47,918 nt of DNA from an uncultured Lachnospiraceae bacterium (GTDB lineage Bacteria; Bacillota; Clostridia; Lachnospirales; Lachnospiraceae): the NCBI GenBank assembly GCA_947652735.1, contig CANTEG010000018.1:1-47918 (forward strand), written 5' to 3'. The notes beneath the pieces were generated by a model. That model was not told the DNA's origin. It ran no database searches and saw nothing but the letters and a program-made list of their open reading frames with translations. Of the stretch, positions 24,387 to 34,109 are shown in pieces; the stretch's first letter is position 1, and the number at the start of each line of letters is the position of its first letter. A program made the translations under genes and the position numbers.

Positions 24387-25036
24387 AATCCGCATACCTC
24401 CTTCAATATGTCCTCAGGTGTCTCGGCAAAGCATGTGGCACCCTGTGCCTCAAGAAAATCCCTGTCACGAAAGCCCCACAAAACAGTGATACAGTTTACT
24501 CCCGTATTTTGGGCTGTTGCCATATCCACCTCTGAGTCACCTATATAAACTGCATCAGCTTTTTCGACCCCAAGCCTTTTTAATGCAATCTCACATGAAT
24601 CAGGTGCCGGTTTTCTGTTACGTCCCGGTTCGTCTCCTATAGCAATCTCGGCAAGGCCATCAAAATATTTTTCCCAAAGCATGGCAACTGCACTGCTGAC
24701 TTTATTTGAGACAATCGCCATTTTTATGCCATGCTGCTTAAGCTTTTTCATAAGCTCTATGATACCATCATAAGGCTTTGTCAAGTCTTGGTTGTGCTTA
24801 TCATAATGCTCCTTAAACAGCCTAAATGCCATGTCAAAATCCTTGGCACTTACTCCCTTTGGAGATGAAAGCTCCATAAGTCTCTTTATCCCATTCCCCA
24901 GAAAACGCCTTACCTCCTGTTTATCCCTTAACGGCCAGTTCATTTTGCCCATTGCATAATTGACACTTGCCGTAAGGTCATCTAATGTATCTAACAGGGT
25001 TCCGTCTAAATCAAATAATACAGCCTTGTATCCCAT
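24383..25036 (-). CDS. HAD-family phosphatase, phosphoglycolate phosphatase-like
   Basis: ATG 25036 lies after AGGAGGC; the longer frame from 25093 enters typA. The 217-residue protein shows all HAD motifs: FDLDGTLLDT (nucleophile Asp 9, acid Asp 11), MAIVSNK (motif II Ser), KP around residue 140 (NRKPAPDSC) and YIGDSEVDM. A helical cap sits after motif I, as in Gph/PgmB enzymes. Substrate cannot be told from sequence; possibilities are phosphoglycolate or a nucleotide. The position between typA and pncB suggests metabolite clean-up or NAD salvage. Confidence 0.88.
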   Translation of the reverse strand: MGYKAVLFDLDGTLLDTLDDLTASVNYAMGKMNWPLRDKQEVRRFLGNGIKRLMELSSPKGVSAKDFDMAFRLFKEHYDKHNQDLTKPYDGIIELMKKLKQHGIKMAIVSNKVSSAVAMLWEKYFDGLAEIAIGDEPGRNRKPAPDSCEIALKRLGVEKADAVYIGDSEVDMATAQNTGVNCITVLWGFRDRDFLEAQGATCFAETPEDILKEVCGL

Positions 25037-25046
25037 TTTCTGCCTC

Positions 25047-26882
25047 CTAGCTTTGCATCGCCCTCTTAGCACGCATACGCTGTGTCGGATCAAGTATCTT
25101 CTTTCTGATTCGTATAGACTTTGGTGTTATTTCCAACAACTCGTCCGTATCTATGAAATCAAGTGCCTGCTCTAAGCTTAATATTTTAGGCGGTGTAAGC
25201 TTTAATGCCTCATCGGAGCCTGAAGCTCTTGTATTTGTGAGTTGCTTCTTTTTACATACATTTACCTCTATGTCCTCTGACTTTCCACACTGGCCTACTA
25301 CCATTCCACCGTAAACCTGCTCACCTGGTCCGATGAATAAGGTTCCTCTCTCCTGTGCGTTAAACAGACCATACGTGATTGACTCCCCTGACTCATATGC
25401 TATGAGCGAGCCTTGGCTCCTGTAGCTCATATCACCCTTATATATTTCGTATCCGTCAAATATAGTGTTTATGATTCCATTTCCCTTGGTTGCAGTCATA
25501 AAATCGCCCCGAAAGCCGATTAGTCCACGTGACGGAATGGAAAACTCCAGCCTTGTCGTGCCGTTTCCTGTAGGTGCCATGCCCTGAAGTTCTCCCTTAC
25601 GGTTGTTGAGCATATTGATAACCGTACCTGCAAACTCATCAGGCACATCAATAACGGCTATCTCAAAAGGCTCAAGCTTCTTTCCTTTCTCGTCCTCCTT
25701 ATATATAACCTCTGCCTTACTTACCGCAAACTCATATCCCTCTCTCCTCATATTTTCTATGAGTACGGAAAGATGAAGTTCTCCACGTCCTGATACCTTA
25801 AAGCTTTCCGTGGTATCCGTCTCCTCAACCCGTAGGGAAACATCCGTATTAAGCTCCCTGAACAATCTATCCCTGATGTGCCTTGATGTTACAAACTTTC
25901 CTTCCTTTCCTGCAAGGGGAGAATCATTTACCATAAAATGCATTGCGATTGTAGGCTCTGATATTTTCTGGAACGGTATCGCCTCAGGATTTTCAGGGGA
26001 GCATATCGTATCACCGATATGTAGCTCTGATATACCTGAAATAGCAACTATCGAACCGACAGATGCTTCATTTACCTCAACCTTGTTAAGTCCCTCGAAC
26101 TCATAAAGCTTTCCTATCTTAACCTTCACTTTTTTATCAGGTTCATGTGCATTTACAATGACTGCCTCCTGATTAAGCTTAAGGTTTCCGTTATCCACTT
26201 TTCCGACACCGATACGTCCGACATACTCATTGTAATCGATTGTGCTTATCAGCACCTGCGTGCCTGCATCAGGGTCACCGCAAGGTGCAGGAATATAATT
26301 TATAATTGTCTCAAAAAGAGGTTTCATATCTGTTCCCGGCTCATCCGCTGAAAATGATGCAACTCCTGATTTTGCAGACGCATATACAAATGGGCAGTCA
26401 AGCTGCTTTTCATTTGCATCCAGCTCAAGAAGAAGTTCAAGTACCTCCTCCTCTACCTCATCAGGTCTTGCCTCAGGACGGTCTATTTTATTGATGCAGA
26501 CGATTACATTTAAGTCGAGCTCCAATGCCTTCTTCAGCACAAACTTTGTCTGTGGCATTGCTCCCTCAAATGCATCCACAACAAGTATTACTCCGTTTAC
26601 CATCTTTAATACACGTTCAACCTCACCGCCAAAATCCGCATGTCCCGGAGTGTCTATAATATTTATTTTCACATCTCCATAAGTGACCGCCGTATTTTTG
26701 GAAAGAATTGTGATTCCACGCTCCCGTTCTATGTCATTGGAGTCCATAACCCTCTCTGCCACTTCCTGATTTTCACGGAACACACCGCTCTGTTTCAGAA
26801 GCTCATCAACCAGTGTTGTTTTACCGTGGTCAACGTGTGCTATAATCGCTACATTTCTTACGTCATCTCTAGTTACTTTCAT
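25047..26882 (-). CDS. typA: GTPase TypA/BipA
   Basis: 611 residues, full length. G domain: AHVDHGKTT (P-loop), RGITILSKNT, DTPGHADFGGE, NKIDRPEARP. Then the EF-G-like beta barrel, the ribosome-contacting domains, and the BipA-specific C-terminal part (TPPKILSLEQALDFIDTDELLEITPKSIRIRK). It binds ribosomes and supports large-subunit assembly, cold growth and stress survival. The gap to the HAD gene is ten bases, so an operon is likely. ATG lies after AGAGGTAAAAG. Confidence 0.97.
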   Translation of the reverse strand: MKVTRDDVRNVAIIAHVDHGKTTLVDELLKQSGVFRENQEVAERVMDSNDIERERGITILSKNTAVTYGDVKINIIDTPGHADFGGEVERVLKMVNGVILVVDAFEGAMPQTKFVLKKALELDLNVIVCINKIDRPEARPDEVEEEVLELLLELDANEKQLDCPFVYASAKSGVASFSADEPGTDMKPLFETIINYIPAPCGDPDAGTQVLISTIDYNEYVGRIGVGKVDNGNLKLNQEAVIVNAHEPDKKVKVKIGKLYEFEGLNKVEVNEASVGSIVAISGISELHIGDTICSPENPEAIPFQKISEPTIAMHFMVNDSPLAGKEGKFVTSRHIRDRLFRELNTDVSLRVEETDTTESFKVSGRGELHLSVLIENMRREGYEFAVSKAEVIYKEDEKGKKLEPFEIAVIDVPDEFAGTVINMLNNRKGELQGMAPTGNGTTRLEFSIPSRGLIGFRGDFMTATKGNGIINTIFDGYEIYKGDMSYRSQGSLIAYESGESITYGLFNAQERGTLFIGPGEQVYGGMVVGQCGKSEDIEVNVCKKKQLTNTRASGSDEALKLTPPKILSLEQALDFIDTDELLEITPKSIRIRKKILDPTQRMRAKRAMQS

Positions 26883-26956
26883 AATGTCTTTTACCTCTTT
26901 CTGATTTGAACATCAGCACATTCATTCGCAATTTTTTGCAAAATAAATGGGCTGGT

Positions 26957-27826
26957 TTAACTAAATAAACCCATAATTTCCGATACTGCATCTTTCTTTC
27001 CTGCCTTTGAACCTGTGCGGCCTGCTGACGCGTTCTCGGTTAAATCTGTTTTTCCTGCTCCTGCTCTCATTGTAGTAACAGGTGCCATCCAAATTTTTCC
27101 TGTTCCTCGATAAACATTTACGAGACCCTCTCCTGAAACTGCGGAACCAAGAAGACTCTTTCCTGATTTTTCCACCGTAAACTCAAGACTGCCCGACCAT
27201 GCGATTGCCATATTTCCATCAATCTTCATAACATCGTTTTGAAGATTAATTTCAATCAGTTCCTCCATAGGCACAATACTTTCCAGTGCCGCATATCCTG
27301 CCCCCTGAAGTGAAAGGTTAAATAAGCCCTCTCCGCCAAGAACGGCAGATGATACATTGCTTCTTGCAACTACCTTTTGTCCTACCGTATTGTCACATGC
27401 GAGAAACAGTCCGTCATCAAGAACAACGCCCCCGTTCCACTGCGAAACGTCTATCAACAGGATATGCCTGTATGTAGGCTCAAGCATTAGCTGTCCCTCT
27501 CCCACATACACAGGCTTAATTGTTGTTTCCCCCGTCACCTTTGACGAAACAAACTTGCCGAGAAAATCTCCCACACCCTTAACACCTGTAGTCATTTGGA
27601 CATTTCCGCTCATCCACTGCATGGCTCCTGCCTGTATAGTATAACCATTTCCGTTTAAATTAAGAAGCAACTGTTTTTTGTTAACATTCATCTGGGAACA
27701 GTAATATTCCATTTTAGATGTGATCATAGAAACACTCATGTCTCTGGCATATTGCAAAACCTGCATACCGCCAAGGCTGCTTGTCACAACCACATTCTGG
27801 TTATTTAAATAACTTTGATATACCAT
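26957..27826 (-). CDS. AIM24 family protein, copy 1
   Basis: 289 residues in the AIM24 beta-rich fold: GNGYTIQAGAMQWMSGNVQM, repeats around KPVYVGEGQLMLEPTYRHILLIDV, EGLFNLSLQGAGYAALESIVP and MAIAWSGSLEFTVEKSG. About 40 C-terminal residues are extra (TDLTENASAGRTGSK), low-complexity and not shared with copy 2. Named after a yeast mitochondrial protein, the bacterial family is uncharacterised. It is 18 bases downstream of copy 2, which shows an operon and a tandem duplication. Confidence 0.85.
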   Translation of the reverse strand: MVYQSYLNNQNVVVTSSLGGMQVLQYARDMSVSMITSKMEYYCSQMNVNKKQLLLNLNGNGYTIQAGAMQWMSGNVQMTTGVKGVGDFLGKFVSSKVTGETTIKPVYVGEGQLMLEPTYRHILLIDVSQWNGGVVLDDGLFLACDNTVGQKVVARSNVSSAVLGGEGLFNLSLQGAGYAALESIVPMEELIEINLQNDVMKIDGNMAIAWSGSLEFTVEKSGKSLLGSAVSGEGLVNVYRGTGKIWMAPVTTMRAGAGKTDLTENASAGRTGSKAGKKDAVSEIMGLFS

Positions 27827-27844
27827 GTTTGTCCCCCTTTTGAA

Positions 27845-28603
27845 CTATGCCGTAGGTGCCATCAGTATTGTACCTGTACCTCGGTATACATTTACAAGCC
27901 CTTCACCAGATGCAGCCGACCCAATCAGACTCTTTCCTGACTTTTCTACCGTAAAGTCAAGTGATGATGACCACGCAACCGCCATATTTCCATCAATTTT
28001 AACAACATCATTCTGAAGATTAAACTGTATCAGCTCCTCCTGTGGAACCGGGCTTTCCAATACTGCTATTCCCTGACCGTTGAGGCTTAAATTGAACAGA
28101 CCCTCTCCGCCCAAAACAGCAGACGAAAGATTTTTTCTTGATACAACCTTGTGCTGAAGTGAGCTGTCGCTTGCAAGGAACAGTCCATCATCAAGAACGA
28201 TGCTTCCGCCCCAGCTTCCAACATCAAGAAGAATAATATGCTTATACGTTGGCTCAAGCATCAGCAGTCCCTGTCCGCCATACTCAGGCTTCACACCCGA
28301 CTCGCCTGTAACTGCTCCGCCGACCATCTTGCCAATGAAGTTCCCTACTCCTTTAATTCCACTGGACATCTGTACATTTCCAAGCATCCACTGCATGGCT
28401 CCTGCCTGCACCGTACATCCTGTATTGTTTAACTCAACTAATACCTGTCTCTTTCTTACATTCATTGTTGCTGCAAAATATGCCATCTCTGCTCTCTGAG
28501 GAGAAACCGACAAATCTCTCGCATGCTCAAAAACCTTATACTGACCTAATTGTGCAATACATGTCATATTTTGATTATCATAGAAATTATTTAACTGAAA
28601 CAT
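27845..28603 (-). CDS. AIM24 family protein, copy 2
   Basis: 252 residues, clearly paralogous to copy 1 along its whole length (for example NTGCTVQAGAMQWMLGNVQM, LLMLEPTYKHIILLDVGSWGG, EGLFNLSLNGQG, AVAWSSSLDFTVEKSGKSL). It lacks the C-terminal extension. ATG follows GGGAGGAT. No signal peptide or transmembrane helix. The pair may form a mixed oligomer; function unknown. Confidence 0.85.
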   Translation of the reverse strand: MFQLNNFYDNQNMTCIAQLGQYKVFEHARDLSVSPQRAEMAYFAATMNVRKRQVLVELNNTGCTVQAGAMQWMLGNVQMSSGIKGVGNFIGKMVGGAVTGESGVKPEYGGQGLLMLEPTYKHIILLDVGSWGGSIVLDDGLFLASDSSLQHKVVSRKNLSSAVLGGEGLFNLSLNGQGIAVLESPVPQEELIQFNLQNDVVKIDGNMAVAWSSSLDFTVEKSGKSLIGSAASGEGLVNVYRGTGTILMAPTA

Positions 28604-28628
28604 TGAAAATCCTCCCTACATATTTGTC

Positions 28629-28667
28629 CAAAAAGCTGTTTTTCCTCATATTTTCAGATAAACAGCC
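28629..28667 (-). terminator. Terminator of mnmG
   Basis: On the minus strand GCTGTTT and AAACAGC flank an 18-base loop and are followed by TTTTTGG. It lies downstream of the mnmG stop and before the AIM24 genes. Confidence 0.65.
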
Positions 28668-28703
28668 GCACCACATTATATCACCACAGACCTTATTTGT
28701 CAG

Positions 28704-30602
28704 CTATCTGCTATGAAGATATATTAAAAGAACTGAAACATCCGCAGGTGACACTCCCGATATACGTGAGGCCTGTCCGATTGACACCGGTCTTACCTCA
28801 CTTAACTTCTGCCTTGCCTCCTTTCTAAGATTTGATACGTCCTCATAATTTATATCCTTTGGAATCAACTTCCTCTCAAGCTTTTTAAACTGTTCTACCT
28901 GCTGTTTCTGTCTCGTTATATATCCCTCATATTTGATGGCAATATTAATTTGTTCCACAATATCACCGTCCAGCGGAACAGATACATCCCTGTCTTTATC
29001 CAGCTCCCTTACAAGCTCATAATTAAGCTCCGGTCTTCGTATAAGTTCGCCCAGCGAAACCGCTGTTTTCAGCGGTGCACTGTTATGGCTTTCCAAAAAT
29101 TCCTGCGTCTTGCTTCCCGCACCTATCATCACTGAATTGACACGCTCAATTTCATCATGAATAAGCTTTCTTTTTCTTGTAAATTTCTTATACCGTTCCT
29201 CATCGATAAGCCCGATTTCATAGCCGATATCCGTAAGCCGCAAGTCTGCATTATCCTGTCTTAAAAGCAGCCTGTACTCAGCTCTCGATGTCATCATTCG
29301 GTACGGCTCATGTGTTTCCTTTGTCACAAGGTCATCAATCAAGACACCAATATATGCCTGTGAGCGGTCAAGGCATATTGCTTCTTTGCCCTGCAACATT
29401 CTCGCCGCATTGATGCCTGCCATAAGCCCTTGGGCTGCTGCCTCCTCATAGCCTGAACTTCCGTTTATCTGACCTGCCGCAAACAGTCCGCCTATCTCCT
29501 TAAATTCTAAATTATTATTTAGATTAATGGCATTAATGCAATCGTACTCAATGGCATATGCATTTCTAATTATCTTTACATGTTCCAGCCCCGTCACCGT
29601 CCGTATCATTGCGTACTGCACATCCTCCGGCAACGAGGAGGACATTCCGCCCATATACATCTCATTTGTAAATTCTCCCTCAGGCTCAATAAAGATCTGA
29701 TGCCTGTCCTTATCAGGGAATTTCATAACCTTATCTTCAATGGATGGGCAGTACCGTGGTCCCGTACCCTCAATAAATCCCGAAAAAAGTGGTGAGCGTT
29801 CTATATTGTCCTTAATGATTTTATGCGTTTCCTCATTGGTGTAAGTCAGCCAGCATGATATCTGCTCACGCTCTATATCAGAAGCCTTGTTCGTAAAGGA
29901 AAACGGAACGATATTCTCATCTCCCTTTTGCTCCTCCATCTTGGAAAAATCAATCGTTTTCTTATCCAGCCTTGCAGGAGTTCCCGTCTTAAATCTTCTA
30001 AGACCGATTCCTGCTTCTGTCATGGAATCTGACAACCCATTCGCCGCCATCAGTCCATTTGGTCCTGTATGATTCACCACGTCACCATAAATACACCTTG
30101 CTTTAAGATATGTTCCCGTGGCGAGTATCACTGCCTTACAGTGGTAAACTGCACCTGAAAATGTTTTCACACCGCAAATCTGTTTTGTATTGTCCTTATT
30201 TTCATATAAAAGCTCCGTAACCTCAGCCTGTCTAAGTGTCAAACGCTCCGTACGCTGCAAGGTCAATCTCATATGCTTTGTATATTCAACCTTATCCGCC
30301 TGTGCACGTAAGGAATGAACCGCTGGGCCCTTAGAAACATTTAACATCTTTGACTGTATATAAGTTTTATCGATATTTTTGCCCATCTCTCCGCCAAGGG
30401 CATCAATTTCCCTGACCAAATGTCCCTTTGAGCTTCCGCCAATATTGGGATTACATGGCATCATTGCAATACTGTCCATACTGATTGTAAATAAAATGGT
30501 TTCAAGCCCCATCCTTGCTGCCGCAAGTGCCGCCTCACAACCTGCATGTCCTGCACCTACAACGGCAATGTCGTAATCCTCTTCAATGTATGTATTACCC
30601 AT
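28704..30602 (-). CDS. mnmG: tRNA uridine-5-carboxymethylaminomethyl modification enzyme MnmG
   Basis: 632 residues, full length. FAD-binding start [22 protein letters not shown], then [55 protein letters not shown] and a C-terminal helical domain ending [19 protein letters not shown]. With MnmE it modifies the wobble uridine of several tRNAs (cmnm5U). mnmE is divergently encoded 186 bases away. In many Firmicutes the two are in one operon; the divergent arrangement is slightly unusual. Confidence 0.97.
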   Translation of the reverse strand: MGNTYIEEDYDIAVVGAGHAGCEAALAAARMGLETILFTISMDSIAMMPCNPNIGGSSKGHLVREIDALGGEMGKNIDKTYIQSKMLNVSKGPAVHSLRAQADKVEYTKHMRLTLQRTERLTLRQAEVTELLYENKDNTKQICGVKTFSGAVYHCKAVILATGTYLKARCIYGDVVNHTGPNGLMAANGLSDSMTEAGIGLRRFKTGTPARLDKKTIDFSKMEEQKGDENIVPFSFTNKASDIEREQISCWLTYTNEETHKIIKDNIERSPLFSGFIEGTGPRYCPSIEDKVMKFPDKDRHQIFIEPEGEFTNEMYMGGMSSSLPEDVQYAMIRTVTGLEHVKIIRNAYAIEYDCINAINLNNNLEFKEIGGLFAAGQINGSSGYEEAAAQGLMAGINAARMLQGKEAICLDRSQAYIGVLIDDLVTKETHEPYRMMTSRAEYRLLLRQDNADLRLTDIGYEIGLIDEERYKKFTRKRKLIHDEIERVNSVMIGAGSKTQEFLESHNSAPLKTAVSLGELIRRPELNYELVRELDKDRDVSVPLDGDIVEQINIAIKYEGYITRQKQQVEQFKKLERKLIPKDINYEDVSNLRKEARQKLSEVRPVSIGQASRISGVSPADVSVLLIYLHSR

Positions 30603-30715
30603 CCTCTATATTACCTTTCTGATTTTCACCTTGTACATTATATAGCGTAAGTCTAAAACAATCAAGAAAAAGGGATTATTAAATTAGTTGCAAAATCCAG
30701 TCATTAAATAAGATA

Positions 30716-30742
30716 TTCAAATATAAATTTTTGTGGTATACT
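30716..30742 (+). promoter_or_regulatory. mnmE promoter with extended -10
   Basis: TATACT at 30737-30742 preceded by TG at 30734, the extended -10 pattern; a weak -35 candidate TATTCA lies 17 bases upstream. It is 46 bases before the mnmE start. Confidence 0.5.
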
Positions 30743-30787
30743 CCGTTTAGATTATTTTGGACTGATGTTCAAGACAGGAGGCAGATT

Positions 30788-32161
30788 ATGTCAGATACAA
30801 TAGCAGCGATTGCCACGGGAATGGGCAGCTCCGGAATCGGAATTATAAGAATAAGCGGTCCATGTGCACTTTCCATAGCAGATAAGATTTTTAACCCATC
30901 CGTTACAAAGAGAAAACCCTCCAAAATGATATCCTACACTGCTGCGCTCGGACACATCATTTATGACGGACGATTGTATGATGAGTCCATCTGCCTTGTT
31001 ATGAAAGCACCACACTCATACACAACAGAAGATATTGTTGAGTTTGATTGTCATGGTGGTATCGTTGTCCTAAAAGAAATCCTTGACCTGATAATACAAA
31101 TGGGTGCACGTCCGGCAGAACCGGGAGAATTTACAAAACGGGCATTTTTAAACGGACGTATTGACATGTCACAGGCAGAATCCGTCATGGACCTAATACA
31201 TTCCAAAAATGAAATGGCTGCTGCCGCATCAATTAAGCAGGTTACAGGTGAGCTTCGTGATATCATCACCACAATGAGAACTGAAATTTTATACAACATT
31301 GCATATATAGAATCTGTCCTTGACGACCCTGAAAACTATACGTTCGACAATTTTATACCAGAGCTAAAAAGCACTGTTGATAAGTTGTTGACAACTGTAA
31401 ATAAGCTGATAGAATCAAGCACTTCAGGACGTATCATCACGGAGGGTATACGCACTGTCATCTTAGGTCGTCCTAACGCTGGCAAGTCATCTGTACTCAA
31501 CATGCTTTTAGGCGTAGAGCGTGCCATTGTCACTGACATTGCAGGTACTACGAGAGATACGCTTGAGGAGTCGGTTAACATTGACGGAATCACGCTAAAC
31601 ATCGTGGATACAGCGGGTATACGGGATACTGAGGATGTGGTGGAACGCATTGGTGTAGACCGTGCAATTGCCAATATTTCTGATGCAGATCTAATATTAT
31701 TTGTGGTAGACGGCTCAACGACCTTAGACGCAAACGACCACAAAATAATTGATGCAATAAAGGGCAAAAAGGTCATTACTTTAGTCAATAAAAAGGACTT
31801 GGGAATCATTGTTGATAACATGTTGATAAGTTCTGAAATTAAAACTGAAATCATTGAAATATCAGCAAAAAACGGCATTGGAAAAGACAAACTCCATAAC
31901 CTTTTAAAGGATATGTTTTATAATAACAGCTTAAATTATAACGACCAGATTTATATAACAAATATGAGACACAAGGCGTTACTTTACAAGACTTCCGCAA
32001 GTCTTACAGCGGTTTGCGAAAGTATAGACAATCATATGAGTGAGGATTTATTTACAATAGACCTCATGGCAGCATACGAAAGTCTGGGAAAAATAATCGG
32101 TGAGGAGCTTGAGGATGACCTTGTAAATAAAATATTTGCAGAATTTTGTATGGGAAAATAA
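30788..32161 (+). CDS. mnmE: tRNA modification GTPase MnmE
   Basis: ATG 30788 follows ACAGGAGGC; the longer frame from 30731 is rejected. 457 residues: N-terminal folate-binding domain (SDTIAAIATG...GIIRISG), helical domain, and inserted G domain with GRPNAGKSS (P-loop), DIAGTTRDT, DTAGIRDTEDVVE and NKKD. It ends in the conserved C-terminal FCMGK, whose Cys is important for activity. Works with MnmG on tRNA wobble uridines; GTP hydrolysis is potassium-dependent in the family. Potential autoregulation is not visible. Confidence 0.97.
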   Translation: MSDTIAAIATGMGSSGIGIIRISGPCALSIADKIFNPSVTKRKPSKMISYTAALGHIIYDGRLYDESICLVMKAPHSYTTEDIVEFDCHGGIVVLKEILDLIIQMGARPAEPGEFTKRAFLNGRIDMSQAESVMDLIHSKNEMAAAASIKQVTGELRDIITTMRTEILYNIAYIESVLDDPENYTFDNFIPELKSTVDKLLTTVNKLIESSTSGRIITEGIRTVILGRPNAGKSSVLNMLLGVERAIVTDIAGTTRDTLEESVNIDGITLNIVDTAGIRDTEDVVERIGVDRAIANISDADLILFVVDGSTTLDANDHKIIDAIKGKKVITLVNKKDLGIIVDNMLISSEIKTEIIEISAKNGIGKDKLHNLLKDMFYNNSLNYNDQIYITNMRHKALLYKTSASLTAVCESIDNHMSEDLFTIDLMAAYESLGKIIGEELEDDLVNKIFAEFCMGK

Positions 32162-32212
32162 GCGGAAGCTCCCGCATAAACCGCTAAGGCTTTTCATTAA
32201 GCTTCCGCCCTT
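32162..32212. terminator. Possible terminator after mnmE
   Basis: GCGGAAGCT (32162-32170) pairs with AGCTTCCGC (32200-32208) around a 29-base loop that contains further pairing. The T-run is poor (CCTTG), so termination may be weak. Confidence 0.5.
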
Positions 32213-32252
32213 GTATATATAACAGTCAGAATGATTTATTTATATAAAAATC

Positions 32253-33035
32253 TTATTTAGGCCAAGCTCCCTTAGCCTCTGCACTAACAGACATGATTCT
32301 GTTCTTAAAGTTTTTATCAAGCTTAATGCTATGCTCAAACTTCCCATTAGGTCTGTTTGGCATTGCAGACCTTTTCACAGGTGTACCGCAAAGATAATCA
32401 TATATTCTCCTTGCATTTTGTAATTCTTCAAGCAACTGTTCATCCTTGAACTTACATCTTACAAGCTGTGCATTGTAGGCACTTAAAAAGCTGTTAAAGT
32501 CCAGCTTTTCCAAATCCACACTGGATTTCACTGCCGTACATACAAGACTCTTTTCTGCATATTTCGTAATTCCTGATGCCGATATATGTCTGGACCAGTA
32601 CATCAAATCCAGTCTTACAATTGACATACCATCCGTGGCTATGTAATAGGCATGCTCCATGCGCTCCTCGCCCTCTCCTGCTCCTAAAATCGCAGTTAAG
32701 CCTGTGTTAATTAAATCTGTCAAACCGCCTATGACATTATCCTTTGTTCCTGTCAATATACTTTTTAAGGCACCACCAACCCCTTTCATAATATCGTCGT
32801 TGGGCGTCTTTTGTGTTGTTACACGTATTTCCTGATGGCTCGCCAATTTAAATTTCGTAGGCACCGTCTGATTTTCAACCGTCCCTGCAGTCCTCAACGA
32901 GGTGAGGATTTCATTTTCAAAAGCATCTGCCTTTTGTTTTGATAATTCATAAAGCAAATTCAGGGTTTCCTTTATCTCCGCTGTCATGCCCGGTGTTGAA
33001 TCTGCTTTTGAAATAATATCTCTTACAACTGACAT
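32253..33035 (-). CDS. Hypothetical protein, 260 residues
   Basis: Unrecognised. It is cytoplasmic with an N-terminal helix (MTAEIKETLNLLYELSKQKADAFENEIL), a middle with a glycine-rich amphipathic section (IMKGVGGALKSILTGTKDNVIGGLTDLINTG, split here only by reading) near residues 85-120, and a beta/helix part (YIATDGMSIVRLDLMYWSRHIS). The middle resembles membrane-active or pore-associated amphipathic segments, but that is only an impression. The ATG follows AAAGGAGTG. It lies 99 bases downstream of the split XRE-like gene and may be in its operon. Confidence 0.65.
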   Translation of the reverse strand: MSVVRDIISKADSTPGMTAEIKETLNLLYELSKQKADAFENEILTSLRTAGTVENQTVPTKFKLASHQEIRVTTQKTPNDDIMKGVGGALKSILTGTKDNVIGGLTDLINTGLTAILGAGEGEERMEHAYYIATDGMSIVRLDLMYWSRHISASGITKYAEKSLVCTAVKSSVDLEKLDFNSFLSAYNAQLVRCKFKDEQLLEELQNARRIYDYLCGTPVKRSAMPNRPNGKFEHSIKLDKNFKNRIMSVSAEAKGAWPK

Positions 33036-33134
33036 ATATTCACACTCCTTTCAATTTGTTTATTTTCAACCATCTGACTGTACCGTCATTTTATCATGTA
33101 TGAAAAAAAAATAAACGAAATAAAGTGTAACTCT

Positions 33135-33784
33135 TTACTGTCTTGTCATCAGCATAGGCAGCTCCAAATCACCAAGAATTTCATTTACTTTATATAAAAA
33201 AAAGCCGTCTCTCGGCAGCTTCCTTAATGCCCATAACACGACCGCATCATTGGGCAGACTTGCAGACAAACAAAAACCGTTGTCATGCAACAGTCCTTTT
33301 ATTTCATCTTCCGTATATTCCAGTGCAATTGCCACAGCAAGTATTGCCTGCTTTGTTGGTGCTTTTCCGTTTCTGTAATATTGCAGCATCCTCTCACTAA
33401 TCTGACTTTTTGCTATCAGTACACGGATGCTTCCTTTATATGCGGCAATTGCGGCACCTATATTGCCATCTCCTTGTTCCAGTGTTAGCCCTGCCCTGTT
33501 TATCAGACGCTCCGCTTCATTTCTTTTCAGCCCAAGTAAATCCATCATTTTCTTTACAGTCTTTTGCTTTTTCTTATAAACGGACACATGTGTGCTGCAT
33601 GGATTTGTCTCCCATCGCGACACATCGGTTTTATTGCATCCAAGCATCATGTACGCCTCGTCCAAGCGACTTAAGCCATATTTTTTTTAACCTCCTGTGC
33701 ATATTCTTTAAATGCGTCGACAAACCCCTGTTCCAGAATAATGTCATGTTCGCAAAGCCAACAGTTTACTTCCTTGTAATTCAT
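33135..33784 (-). pseudogene. XRE-like helix-turn-helix gene split by a frameshift at an A8 run
   Basis: ATG 33784, with GGGAG eight bases upstream, opens a frame of 37 residues (MNYKEVNCWLCEHD...AQEVKKNMA) ending at 33671. The second frame, readable from 33683, gives KKYGLSRLDEAYMMLGCNKTDVSRWE and goes on to 33135 as a two-part HTH protein (second HTH SQISERMLQYYRNGKAPTKQAI). They are one base apart at AAAAAAAAT (33681-33689 region, minus strand), with AGGAGG two bases before the A-run. A minus-one slip would fuse them into about 215 residues. The second frame has no good start of its own. Either programmed or phase-variable frameshift, mutation, or sequencing error. Confidence 0.65.
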
Positions 33785-33944
33785 TTTCATTTCTCCCTTC
33801 GTATGTATGAAACTCCTTTATAAATGCCATCTTTCAAGGCATCAACAAAGTTTAACATACCAAGGGGAGCTTTTTACGTTTCTGTCCTAAACGTATGTTT
33901 TTTCGTCCTGAATTGCGTTTACCTGTATCATAGGAATGCTCCTT

Positions 33945-34073
33945 TCATATTTCGTTATATCGTTTACCCACCACAACAGTCAAAATCACCAACACAATAT
34001 TTATTACCGCAAAATATAAATACGAATTAAAAAGTGGAAAAATAGGCTTACTTTGATACTCTTGCCTGCCCAA
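33945..34073 (-). CDS. Possible small membrane ORF; contents of the 33785-34109 gap
   Basis: A 42-codon frame from TTG 34073 ends with a clear membrane helix (YFAVINIVLVILTVVVGKR). It lacks a strong ribosome site. Four bases on, an AAAGGAG site starts a 14-codon ORF (MIQVNAIQDEKTYV, ATG 33931), and a 23-codon ORF (MLNFVDALKDG) from about 33857 overlaps the start region of the XRE-like gene. Together they look like a decayed run of small regulatory or phage-type genes rather than one intact gene. Confidence 0.3.
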   Translation of the reverse strand: MGRQEYQSKPIFPLFNSYLYFAVINIVLVILTVVVGKRYNEI

Positions 34074-34109
34074 TCTACTTTTCTAAACCAACGCAGCTAT
34101 AAAAATAGT

